Source: Pseudomonadota bacterium (lineage in GTDB: Bacteria; Pseudomonadota; Gammaproteobacteria; Steroidobacterales; Woeseiaceae). Taken from it: 64,000 nucleotides of DNA. Location: contig JADFNV010000003.1 in NCBI GenBank assembly GCA_022563195.1, positions 1 to 64,000 on the forward strand. The letters are read 5' to 3'. The notes below the pieces were generated by a model. It made no database searches and had not been told where the DNA came from. It saw nothing but the letters and a program-made list of their open reading frames with translations. Of this stretch, positions 35,257-43,610 are shown piece after piece (positions within the stretch are counted from its first letter, which is position 1; every line of letters starts with the position of its first letter). The translations under genes and the position numbers were made by a program.

Positions 35257-35898
35257 TTAGTCCACCGCGTTGGCCGTGCGCTTGTTCGCCATGACACGAC
35301 GGCTCAGATCGGCTATCCACCTCTCCACCTGCTTGTCTTCGTTGACGAGCTCCTGGTAGCGCTGGAAATGCCGCAATGCGGCATCCAGACGTTGTAAATA
35401 CAGTTCATTGAGAACGCCCAGGTTGTAGTGTGCCAAGGCGTAGTCAGGTGAAGCTGTGACGGCCTTCAAATAAGCAGCCTCTGCCTCAATAAATTTGCCA
35501 TTTCTGCGAAGTAGCATGCCCTGCTGATTCAATGCGGGCGGATAATCGGCATCAAGACCCAGAGCTGCATCTATCGCCTCCTCTGCCGCGGTGTCGTTGC
35601 CATTATTCGCGTGGATGATGGCGAGGTTCACGTACACACCCGGGTAGCCCGAATACTGCAGCAGGAATTCCTTGAAACGCAGCTCGGCATCGACAAAATC
35701 ACCGGCCGCCATGATCGCGACTGCTTGCTCGAACATCGTCAGGGCCTGCGCCGGTATATTCTGCGCACTCGCATCTATCGTCTTGTCCTGACCACGGATG
35801 GCAGGTTTCGGCCCCGTCGACGCACAGCCTGCGACCACGAGCACAGCGGCTGGCAGCAGTAAGCGTACTGCTGTACTAGTAAAGCGTCGTAACGACAT
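35257..35898 (-). CDS. TPR-repeat lipoprotein
   Basis: Lipoprotein of 213 residues. The signal ends in a clear lipobox (VVAGC, Cys at 25). At least four TPR units follow, for example AIMAAGDFVDAELRFKEFLL, then LGLDADYPPALNQQGMLLRR, then SPDYALAHYNLGVLNELYLQ and LDAALRHFQRYQELV. The N-terminus overlaps the end of the large TPR gene by 23 nt. TPR lipoproteins of this size occur in Glt-type envelope complexes and near TonB2 systems. It is likely anchored in the outer membrane. Confidence 0.87.
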   Translation of the reverse strand: MSLRRFTSTAVRLLLPAAVLVVAGCASTGPKPAIRGQDKTIDASAQNIPAQALTMFEQAVAIMAAGDFVDAELRFKEFLLQYSGYPGVYVNLAIIHANNGNDTAAEEAIDAALGLDADYPPALNQQGMLLRRNGKFIEAEAAYLKAVTASPDYALAHYNLGVLNELYLQRLDAALRHFQRYQELVNEDKQVERWIADLSRRVMANKRTANAVD

Positions 35899-38692
35899 CT
35901 TCGCTGCGCTCCAGTTTCGCGTACCGCGCCGGCATCAAGCTGGCTAATCTTTCGAAGCTCTTTTTCACCCACTCGTCGTAGACCCCGTCAGGTGCACGAT
36001 TGGCATTCGCCTTGTATAGATCTATGGCCTTCTCCTCGAACGGATATACCTGCTCTTCGAGCAACAAATCATATTGCTCGAGTGTCTCGGCATCGAGATC
36101 GTGCGGGCGCTCCGAGTCCAGCAGGTCGGCACTGAAATGCTCGTAGACTTCACCGAGTCGGAATGTTGCGGCCGTCGTCACCTCAGCGACGCCATATTCA
36201 GCGGCTATTGTATAGACCTCGATAACCTCTTCCATGAGCGCTCGCTTCCGCTTCAGACTGTCGGCCAAAGGCTGGGTCAGTTTGACGACCGCGAATCGCC
36301 GGCGCACGGGTTCGGCAAGTTCTATGGATGCCCTGGCGGCGAGATATCGGGTCCGATCGGATCGTTGTGCGCCCGCGGTTGCGTCAACCTGAACGAGATC
36401 CATGAGTCGCGCCGTTCGGGCATCCCGGTCGCCACTCGCTTCGGCGATTTCGAGCAATCGGAAACGTGCTTCGATCGATTCGGACAATGGATTCGGATAG
36501 CGCGCAATGATGTTCTCGAGGACGCGAAATTCACTGCCGGTCGAGCGGCCTTGCTTATACAGATCGGCTGCTTTCCAAAGGGCCTCGCGGCTCACGGCCT
36601 CGATGCTGGTGCCTGCATCCGCGATGCGCTCGAACTCCGCCGCAGCTTCAATGACCCGGCCCGAGTTGAGGTAGGTAATGGCGAGCTTCTGGGTCACATC
36701 GTCGGCAAAATCACTATCGGGGTAGTCCCTGCGGTAATTCTCGAGTACGCCGGACGCGCGGTCCCAGGCTTGCAAATTTATGAGTGCGGCTGCGGCATCG
36801 TAATCTGCCGTCGCACGAATATCCGAATCGGGTACGACCTGGCCAAGACGTGTGAAGTGGGTAACGGCAATCTCCAAATCACCGGCGTCTCGCGCCAGTT
36901 CGCCCTGCTTGTAAATGGACGAGGCAATTCGGTTCTTGATTGCCTGCCCGGCCTGCTGATCCTCAGCCAGTGTATAGGCACGTAGCTCGTAGTATGACTG
37001 TTCGGCTACGGCGAAATTCTGCAGATCGAATTGTGAGTGTGCTATTACCGTCCATGCAGTGCGTGCCAGCGGTGTCTTAACAGGCGGCAGCTTGCTAACC
37101 ACGATCTGGCCGACCGAAATTGCCAGGTCAAACTGGCCTTGTGTAAACAGATCTTCAGCGATCGTTGTCAAAACGGCGCCTGACTCGGGATGTTCGGGAT
37201 AGCTGTCTGCAAACTTGAGGCCGCTATCGAGGTAGCGGCTGTGCCATTGGGCTTTCCTGCCGCCTTCAAGCGACATTTCATGCTCACGGTAGGCAAGAAT
37301 GCTGGCATAAGCAGCCTCAGCGGATCGCTCGTGAACAGCGTAGTCGTACGCTGTGCGATCGAATTCGATCATCGCGGCTTCGAATTCCTTACTCTCAAAC
37401 AGAGTCTCGGCGAGCAGGAAATTCGTGTTGGCGCTGTCCGGCTCTCCCGGGAAGTAGCCAAGATACTTGCGGTACCAGCGAGCTGCTTCGTGATAATCGC
37501 CAAGCTTTCCATCGCGCTGTGCTTCTGCATGATAGTACTGTGCGAGGTCGTTCAGGTTTGCCTTCAGGTGTGCTGCTACCGCCGTATTTTCCGACGCCTG
37601 ATTGTGCAGCCAGAAACCGCCATCCAAGCCGTAGCGAGCGACAAAATCCTTCTTGCCCTCGAGCACCAGGCTCGGGAATTCGCCCAGCTTGTAGGCTTCG
37701 ATTACCTCAACTTGCAGCAAAGGTGCCTTGGGATGGTAGGGGTCTCGGTCGACAAAGGCTTCGTAGGCTCCCGCCGCATCCACGAAACGCTCCTTCTCCA
37801 GGTAAAGATCGCCTAGATTACGATAAATGATGTAGCTGTAAGCCGGATGGCCGCGTTGATCCAGATAGGCATCAATGCTGGACGCACCATCCATGTACGA
37901 AAAACTGATGCTCAACACGCGAAACGTATCTTCGACGAGCTCCTGGGTTGCACGGCTAAGTTGTTCAAGCCGGTTGTCGCCTTCGACGATTTCGATACCG
38001 CTGATCTTGCGGTCAAGTAATTCGAAAAACGGCACCAGGCTTTTTTCGTGGGCCGCCCGCTTGAATTGTGACCACCCGAGTTTGTATAGCGATTGCTCAT
38101 AGAAGCGAGATTCGTCGCCGTAGCGAACGACGTCCTGGTAGGCGACTTCTGCATCGTCGTAGTTTTTGCGCAAGAACAGCATCTCCCCGCGCCGAAATTG
38201 CACCTCGTCAATGAGCAGTGTCGACGGATATCGGTCCACGAGTTCATTGAGCACGGTAAGCGCATCATCGTTCCTGCCACCAGTTTCGTAGGCCCGACCA
38301 AGCTGGTACAAGACCGTGTCATTGCGTCGATAATCCGGATAAGCCTCGAGCAGTCGCTGATATAACTGCACCGCATTGTTGAAACCCACGTGAGTCATCG
38401 CGTCGATATTCTGAGTAAGTTGCTCGGCCTCGGTCGCATTAAGCTCAAGATCGCCCAGACGGCGCATCGCTTCAGCACGCAATTCAGGGTCCTCGGATAC
38501 AAGATCGAGAAACGCGCGATAATTATCACGGGCGAGATCTGTGCTATGAGCTATAACCCTGCCCGTTCGAATCTCGACTTCTTTCTTTTCGAGGCTCTTG
38601 ATCGTGTCGCGTTTCTTCATCGCGGAGTCGGCTACGGGCGCAAAAAACAGGGACGCACTTAACAGGACAAGCAGAGGTGAGTAACGAGCCAT
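35876..38692 (-). CDS. Large periplasmic TPR protein
   Basis: Exported protein of 938 residues with a signal peptide ending about FAPVADSA (residue 24). Many TPR-like units are spread along it, e.g. LGRAYETGGRNDDALTVLNE, AEVAYQDVVRYGDESRFYEQ and LYKLGWSQFKRAAHEKSLVP. Also seen are VYEAFVDRD-type and LGEVYEHFSADLLDSE segments. It begins 1 nt inside the stop of the 621-residue TPR gene and overlaps the next by 23 nt, so the three are translationally coupled. The size and makeup resemble large TPR proteins of gliding or envelope-motor clusters. The exact role is unknown. Confidence 0.85.
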   Translation of the reverse strand: MARYSPLLVLLSASLFFAPVADSAMKKRDTIKSLEKKEVEIRTGRVIAHSTDLARDNYRAFLDLVSEDPELRAEAMRRLGDLELNATEAEQLTQNIDAMTHVGFNNAVQLYQRLLEAYPDYRRNDTVLYQLGRAYETGGRNDDALTVLNELVDRYPSTLLIDEVQFRRGEMLFLRKNYDDAEVAYQDVVRYGDESRFYEQSLYKLGWSQFKRAAHEKSLVPFFELLDRKISGIEIVEGDNRLEQLSRATQELVEDTFRVLSISFSYMDGASSIDAYLDQRGHPAYSYIIYRNLGDLYLEKERFVDAAGAYEAFVDRDPYHPKAPLLQVEVIEAYKLGEFPSLVLEGKKDFVARYGLDGGFWLHNQASENTAVAAHLKANLNDLAQYYHAEAQRDGKLGDYHEAARWYRKYLGYFPGEPDSANTNFLLAETLFESKEFEAAMIEFDRTAYDYAVHERSAEAAYASILAYREHEMSLEGGRKAQWHSRYLDSGLKFADSYPEHPESGAVLTTIAEDLFTQGQFDLAISVGQIVVSKLPPVKTPLARTAWTVIAHSQFDLQNFAVAEQSYYELRAYTLAEDQQAGQAIKNRIASSIYKQGELARDAGDLEIAVTHFTRLGQVVPDSDIRATADYDAAAALINLQAWDRASGVLENYRRDYPDSDFADDVTQKLAITYLNSGRVIEAAAEFERIADAGTSIEAVSREALWKAADLYKQGRSTGSEFRVLENIIARYPNPLSESIEARFRLLEIAEASGDRDARTARLMDLVQVDATAGAQRSDRTRYLAARASIELAEPVRRRFAVVKLTQPLADSLKRKRALMEEVIEVYTIAAEYGVAEVTTAATFRLGEVYEHFSADLLDSERPHDLDAETLEQYDLLLEEQVYPFEEKAIDLYKANANRAPDGVYDEWVKKSFERLASLMPARYAKLERSEDVVTTLY

Positions 38693-40557
38693 CAGCGTGA
38701 CACTTCCCCAACAGTTGCAGCGAGATCATAAATCGCTGCAAGCGCGAATCGCGCCTGCACAGTGTAGATGTCAAGCCGTTGTTTTTGTGTCTGTAATTCA
38801 CCGACTGCAATGGCTTGCAGAAACATTCGTTGATCAGCCATGGAATCTGCAACGCGATTCATCATGGAAATGATGCGCGGCTCGAGACCGTAGACCCGCT
38901 GACTCAGTTTCGCGAAGTGAATCGGCTCCTTGCGCATCGCATCGTCGATCTCGCGACGCGAACGTTGCGTTTCGACTAACGCCTCGCCGGTCTGCCTGAG
39001 ATTTCGACGAATGCGCCACAGGCGGTCTTTGAAATCGCGCTCCAGGCGCCATTGCAGTACACCTTTTAGAAGGCGAATTTTATCGCGAACCTCAACTGCC
39101 TCAGGAATGTTCGCCGCGAGGGCCGGAGTGTTCGCGAGCTCCGCTAGATCACGCCACATCCTGAATTCCTGCTCCGTCGCGAGCGCCAGCCAGTCGTGGC
39201 TCTGCTCAACGTTGTTGAGCAGCGAATCGAATTCGAGTTTGCGATCAACCATTCCTGCCAGATCAGCCCGAGCTAAAGCATCTTCGACCCGCGGCAGTCG
39301 CTCGAAGTATGCCTCGCGACGGGACTCCAACATGTTGACGTAGACTTCGACGCTTTGCTGCCAGTCATCGAGGTTGTGCTGCAAATAGCTCAGGTCACGA
39401 TAGTTCTTGAGCCCTTCCTGAAACTCATGAGTTGCCAAAAGGTGATACAGGTAGCGCGCCTCGGGTCCGTCAGGCAACTCTTCGAGTCGCCAATACCAGC
39501 CCGTGCTGTCCAAAGGGTCATCGGCCAGGAATCCCTCGAAAAAACCACCTGACTCAATGAAGGCGATTGTGCGATCAATGCGATTGGTTTCCTCGTAAAA
39601 AGCTTCGATGGCGTTGAGATAATGATCGGCTGCCTGGCTGATCGAATCGAGTTTTGCAAGCGCATAGGGAATCGCCAGCATCGCTTCCTGCACGGCCGGA
39701 TCGAGCAAATCGCGACCCCTGAGCTCCATCCACGGCACGAGAGCGCGACGATAATTTTCTATTTCTGCGTCCGCCCAACCCACACCCAGCAGCGCCTTGT
39801 TCGAGAACGGACCCTCCAGCCTCACACGCTGCAGCGGCTCCTTCGCAGCCAGCGGCTGGCCATCCTGGAGCAGTGAGTAACCGAGCGCCAAGTTGGCTTT
39901 GTCACGTAGCGACGTCAGCTCCTCGCTAGTTGGATTCAGCGTGCCTAGTTCGTCGAGAATAGACGCGGCCGCGTCGACATCGCCGCTACGAACCAGTGCT
40001 ACGCCAAGATTGAACTGCGCATATCTCGCCCACTCGGTATTGCCGCTCCACTGTTGCAGTAACGCTATCGCCGCGTTGTACTGAGCACTGTCAATGAAGA
40101 TTTGCGCCTGCAGCATTCTTGCTTCCCGGCGCAAATTTTCGGGTAACATTTCGCTGATGTTGTCCAGCGCGGTTTGCGCTTTGAGGAGATATCCACGTTG
40201 ATGCCAGATCTTGGCAAGGAAAAACCAGGTACGGTCGCGAATATCAGGCGCGACGTTATCGGCCAGCAAACGCTCGAAAATTACTGCCGATTCAAGATGG
40301 TGCCCATAGGACAAATACAGGCCGCCCAATAATAATTCGGCCTGCTCTGAATGTTCATCGAACTGAAACTGCTGTTGAGCTGCAAGTAAATGCACGATCG
40401 CGGGAACGAAATCGTCCTGATAGAAATAGAAAAGAACCTCGCCGAAGTGCGGGCTTTTGACAACGATCGGTTCAGGACCGTTGTCGGCCACCTGGGCCGA
40501 CAACACTGGCGCTGCGAGAAGCATAAACAGTGCGATGACGATGGATTGGCAGCGCAA
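38692..40557 (-). CDS. Exported TPR-type protein
   Basis: Protein of 621 residues with a signal peptide ending about LLAAPVLSAQ (residue 22). Helical repeats include LFYFYQDDFVPAIVHLLAAQ, LLLGGLYLSYGHHLESAVIF and KIWHQRGYLLKAQTALDNI. Further on, QFNLGVALVRSGDVDAAASI is another clear unit. The C-terminal third is a long helical region rich in Arg and Glu (DRLWRIRRNLRQTGEALVET), possibly coiled coil. It is 6 bp after the small coiled-coil gene and shares 1 nt with the 938-residue TPR gene. Confidence 0.82.
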   Translation of the reverse strand: MRCQSIVIALFMLLAAPVLSAQVADNGPEPIVVKSPHFGEVLFYFYQDDFVPAIVHLLAAQQQFQFDEHSEQAELLLGGLYLSYGHHLESAVIFERLLADNVAPDIRDRTWFFLAKIWHQRGYLLKAQTALDNISEMLPENLRREARMLQAQIFIDSAQYNAAIALLQQWSGNTEWARYAQFNLGVALVRSGDVDAAASILDELGTLNPTSEELTSLRDKANLALGYSLLQDGQPLAAKEPLQRVRLEGPFSNKALLGVGWADAEIENYRRALVPWMELRGRDLLDPAVQEAMLAIPYALAKLDSISQAADHYLNAIEAFYEETNRIDRTIAFIESGGFFEGFLADDPLDSTGWYWRLEELPDGPEARYLYHLLATHEFQEGLKNYRDLSYLQHNLDDWQQSVEVYVNMLESRREAYFERLPRVEDALARADLAGMVDRKLEFDSLLNNVEQSHDWLALATEQEFRMWRDLAELANTPALAANIPEAVEVRDKIRLLKGVLQWRLERDFKDRLWRIRRNLRQTGEALVETQRSRREIDDAMRKEPIHFAKLSQRVYGLEPRIISMMNRVADSMADQRMFLQAIAVGELQTQKQRLDIYTVQARFALAAIYDLAATVGEVSR

Positions 40558-40563
40558 CAGCGA

Positions 40564-41163
40564 TCACTCCCATTCCTTGATCACAAATTCCGGTTGTTGC
40601 TTTCTCACCCTGTCGGTAATTTCGAGCTCCAGGTATTTCGCGCCAATTCCCTTGTTGAAAATCATCGTCGCACCACGACGATAGTCACGCGTATGCGGAC
40701 CCTTGCCAGTAAATACAGCGGTCAATTCATGGTCGCCAGTTTTAAGATTTGCCATGTGCACACGTTGCACACCGCCACGCATCAGCGCACCGACTTCGCG
40801 TTCTGTGTACAGGTAGTTGGCAACTTCTTTGCCATCGATCTTGATATTGACCGAATCGAGTTCGAAATACTCGCCGATATCCATTGAGATAAAAAACGCC
40901 ACTTGAGAATTGGCCGGAAAAAGCAAATCTTCTTCGAGCAGGAACAAGTCCCGGTTGAGATCGAGCACTTCCTTCTTCAGATCTTGAACGTTCTCGTCAA
41001 TGGCGCGAAAACGATGACGCAATTCGGCTTCTGCGGCCTCAGACTTAAGTGTCGCTGCCAGCGTGGAATCCGTTTCTGCGCTTAGCGCTTCTTGTGCGCT
41101 TATCACCGCGCTGAACGCGAACAGAAAACATACCCCGAGACTGAAAAATATTCGTCTTGCCAC
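40564..41163 (-). CDS. Exported coiled-coil protein of the ExbBD/TPR cluster
   Basis: Protein of 199 residues with a signal peptide ending about AVISAQ (residue 24). A coiled-coil stretch (DENVQDLKKEVLDLNRDLFL) covers about 55-78. A beta-rich domain follows, with VNIKIDGKEVANYLYTEREV then VHMANLKTGDHELTAVFTGK and a pattern suggesting an immunoglobulin-like fold. The family is not one I can name. It is the first of the packed run towards the TPR and ExbBD genes and follows tlpA by 33 bp. It is probably part of the same complex. Confidence 0.78.
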   Translation of the reverse strand: MARRIFFSLGVCFLFAFSAVISAQEALSAETDSTLAATLKSEAAEAELRHRFRAIDENVQDLKKEVLDLNRDLFLLEEDLLFPANSQVAFFISMDIGEYFELDSVNIKIDGKEVANYLYTEREVGALMRGGVQRVHMANLKTGDHELTAVFTGKGPHTRDYRRGATMIFNKGIGAKYLELEITDRVRKQQPEFVIKEWE

Positions 41164-41196
41164 TTTAGATTCTCCTGCGGAACCCCTAAGGCGCCG

Positions 41197-41694
41197 CTAC
41201 TCCCTCAACAACGAGCGAATTTCGTCAAGGTATTGCAGCTCGTAACCAGGCTTGTAACCCTGGTGCACGTAGCGAACCACTCCTTCGCGATCGACCAGCA
41301 CCGTCACCGGCATGGCATCAACCTGGTAGAGTTTGCTCACTTCTTTGCGTGTATCAAACAGCACCGGGAAACTGACACCCAGATCGGTCGCCATGCGTAT
41401 CGCCTTGCTCGAGTCGTCGTCTATATTGACACCGAGCAAGCTGAATCCGACGCGTTGATAGCGCGAATACAGCTCGTCAAGCAGCGGCATTTCCTGCCTG
41501 CACGGCCCGCACCAGGTCGCCCAGAAATTGATCATTACGACGTCACCGCGATATTCGGACAAGCGCAAGTTGACGCCAGTCATACTCTTTAACGCAAAAT
41601 CAGGCGCTGGCTGCCCCATGAGGCCTGACGACGCCAGACCGCTCGCAGCAAACACGCTGAATACAAGACCCATTAAGCAGTTTTTGAGCTTCAT
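41197..41694 (-). CDS. TlpA-type thioredoxin-like protein
   Basis: Exported thiol-disulfide protein of 165 residues with a signal peptide ending about FAASGLASS. The active site is WCGPCR in FWATWCGPCRQEMPLL, with the cis-Pro in AMPVTVLVD. The thioredoxin-like fold of the TlpA/ResA family is complete. It would reduce or supply thiols in the periplasm, often for cytochrome c maturation. The frame upstream of the ATG stays open for 42 codons and contains CLGCH (see the entry for 41695-41973). Confidence 0.9.
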   Translation of the reverse strand: MKLKNCLMGLVFSVFAASGLASSGLMGQPAPDFALKSMTGVNLRLSEYRGDVVMINFWATWCGPCRQEMPLLDELYSRYQRVGFSLLGVNIDDDSSKAIRMATDLGVSFPVLFDTRKEVSKLYQVDAMPVTVLVDREGVVRYVHQGYKPGYELQYLDEIRSLLRE

Positions 41695-41973
41695 AATCCA
41701 TTCCTTCGAAATGCCAGCCAGTTTCCTTCCATGGAACGTCGGCCGTCCTTTCGGGCCCGCAAATCTGCACGCCGGCCCATACAGCGTATGGTGACAGCCC
41801 AGACACGGTTGCAGCCGTGATCATCGTCACAAATGGCTGCTCCTGTCTGAACATAAGGTCTCTCCAATGCGGCGCTGAAAACCGCCAAAACCACGCCGTT
41901 GTTACATTTCGATGAGACCGGCATGCTGCGCGATCGTCATGGATTATGTTAAGTTACTCATTAAACTTCCGGG
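41695..41973 (-). other. Gap between apbE and tlpA with a CxxCH fragment
   Basis: In frame with tlpA, the codons at 41805-41791 read CLGCH, then about 20 residues later RKLAGISKEW. Such a pairing is seen in small c-type cytochromes. There is an in-frame stop at 41823-41821 and no start codon in the open stretch. A separate ATG at 41854 with GGAGAG before it opens a different frame with no recognisable product. A decayed cytochrome gene or chance are both possible. Confidence 0.3.
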
Positions 41974-42996
41974 CTAGGGCTGACGAAGACCGTCGGAATA
42001 GTAAATCCGACCCTGATCGTCGATCACGATGCTCTCATAGTCGGGTAGCGTCGCGATCAGGCGCAGTCCCAGATCGACGCCCATCACAAAAACTGACGTC
42101 GAGAGTGCATCGGTCATCACGGCATCCGGCCCAATGACCGTCGCACTGTGGATACCGCTCGCGGGAGCACCCGTAGCGGGGCTGAGGATGTGGTGGTAGC
42201 GAACGCCGTCTTCCTCAAAGTAGCGTTCATAGTCGCCCGATGTCGAGATCGCCTCGTCATCGAGTGGCACCGAAATTGCCACCTGACCGTCATCACGCGG
42301 ATCTCGAATACCAACGATCCAGGGCTGGCCTCGACGATCTCCGAGTAAGCGCGAATCTCCTCCCGCCGTCACAATTGCGTTGTCGACATCCGACCTGCGC
42401 AAAATGTCGATACCGCGCTCGACGACGTAGCCTTTCGCTATACCACCCAGATTAATACGCACGCCATGGCGTCCGAATCGCACGGTACCCCCAGCCTCGT
42501 TGAGGTGCACGAACCGAAAGTCGATGAGCAGGCGCTCCGCCTCAACAGTCGCCTCGTCGGGTCGCTGTCGATTGCGAAAATCGTAATGCTGGCCGACGCT
42601 CTCGTAGGTGATATCGAAAGCGCCACGAGTCAGGACCGAGATATCCAGCGCACGTCGGATCAACCGATACAATTCCTGTCCCGCGATGACCGGTTCATCC
42701 GCCGCGCGGCGATTGATGTCGGAAATGCGGCTGTCCTCGATATACGTACTCATGAGTCTGTCGATGCGGGCCGCTTCTGCGAACACCTGCTCGACCAGCT
42801 GTGCACCGGTTTCAGGGTCCTCGTGCCATAGCCTGACACTGATCTCCGTCCCCATCATTGGTCGCGCATCACCTACCCACTCTGCTTGCGCAGGCATTGA
42901 AATCGCGAAGATTGCCAACATTGCTAGAGTTAGCTTTGTGCGAGCGTTATGCTGCCATTCTCGACTATTCGACAAGGAGCGCGACAGTGACTTCAT
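41974..42996 (-). CDS. apbE: FAD:protein FMN transferase (ApbE)
   Basis: Exported flavin transferase of about 340 residues that attaches FMN to Thr or Ser of target proteins such as NqrB/C-type subunits. Marks are MMGTEISVRLWH, FDITYESVGQHYDF, the conserved INLGGIAKGYVVERG segment, TAGGDSRLLG, and the C-terminal HILSPATGAPA and the metal-binding DALSTSVFVMG. The signal is MLAIFAISMPAQA preceded by a basic stretch. I chose ATG 42996, with GAGG upstream; that start overlaps the divergent lemA start by 10 nt. A start at 42921 is possible but leaves too short a signal. Confidence 0.9.
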   Translation of the reverse strand: MKSLSRSLSNSREWQHNARTKLTLAMLAIFAISMPAQAEWVGDARPMMGTEISVRLWHEDPETGAQLVEQVFAEAARIDRLMSTYIEDSRISDINRRAADEPVIAGQELYRLIRRALDISVLTRGAFDITYESVGQHYDFRNRQRPDEATVEAERLLIDFRFVHLNEAGGTVRFGRHGVRINLGGIAKGYVVERGIDILRRSDVDNAIVTAGGDSRLLGDRRGQPWIVGIRDPRDDGQVAISVPLDDEAISTSGDYERYFEEDGVRYHHILSPATGAPASGIHSATVIGPDAVMTDALSTSVFVMGVDLGLRLIATLPDYESIVIDDQGRIYYSDGLRQP

Positions 42997-43580
42997 TCCT
43001 GATTTTCCTCGCAATTATCGCCGCAGTCGTGTTCTGGACGATCGGCTTGTACAACGGGCTGGTCAACGGACGCAATCGGGTCAAAAACGCATTTGCTCAA
43101 ATCGATGTACAGCTGACGCGGCGATACGATTTAATTCCAAACCTCGTCGAGGCCGTCAAAGGCTATATGAAGCATGAGCGCGAGACGCTCGAAGCGGTTA
43201 TCAGCGCTCGCAACGCTGCGTCATCGAGCCTGGACGCTGCCAAAGCCGACCCCGCAAATGCCCAATTGATTAAAGAACTCGGCGCATCTGAAGGAACGTT
43301 GACCAATGCACTCGGTCGACTGTTTGCCTTGTCAGAAGCTTATCCTGATCTCAAGGCAAATCAAAACATGATGCAGTTTCAGGAGGAGTTGGCAAGCACC
43401 GAGAACAAGGTCGCATTCTCTCGTCAGGCCTTTAACGATTCAGTTCTCAGCTACAACAACTCGGCCGAAAACTTCCCGAACAATGTGATTGCGGGCATGT
43501 TTAGCTTCGCACTGGCCAGTTTTCTCGAGATCGACACCGAGGAGAAGCGCGAGGCACCCGAGGTTTCGTTTACCTCCTAA
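42987..43580 (+). CDS. lemA: LemA family protein
   Basis: Membrane-anchored protein of 197 residues starting at GTG 42987, with AAGGAGCG as ribosome site. One N-terminal helix (FLIFLAIIAAVVFWTIGLYN) is followed by the helical LemA domain. Signatures are NAFAQIDVQLTRRYDLIPNL, then VKGYMKHERETLEAVISARN and FSRQAFNDSVLSYNN. LemA proteins have no firm biochemical role but commonly precede an M48 protease gene, as here. The next gene starts 30 bp downstream. Confidence 0.93.
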   Translation: MTSFLIFLAIIAAVVFWTIGLYNGLVNGRNRVKNAFAQIDVQLTRRYDLIPNLVEAVKGYMKHERETLEAVISARNAASSSLDAAKADPANAQLIKELGASEGTLTNALGRLFALSEAYPDLKANQNMMQFQEELASTENKVAFSRQAFNDSVLSYNNSAENFPNNVIAGMFSFALASFLEIDTEEKREAPEVSFTS

Positions 43581-43610
43581 TCAGATCCGGATAGGCCAAG
43601 CGGAGCAACA

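Noticed and set aside
41600-41854. Small gene with GGAGAG ribosome site (84 codons)
   Set aside because: Its second half overlaps tlpA in another frame and no family pattern is seen; the CxxCH frame is more suggestive but is also incomplete.
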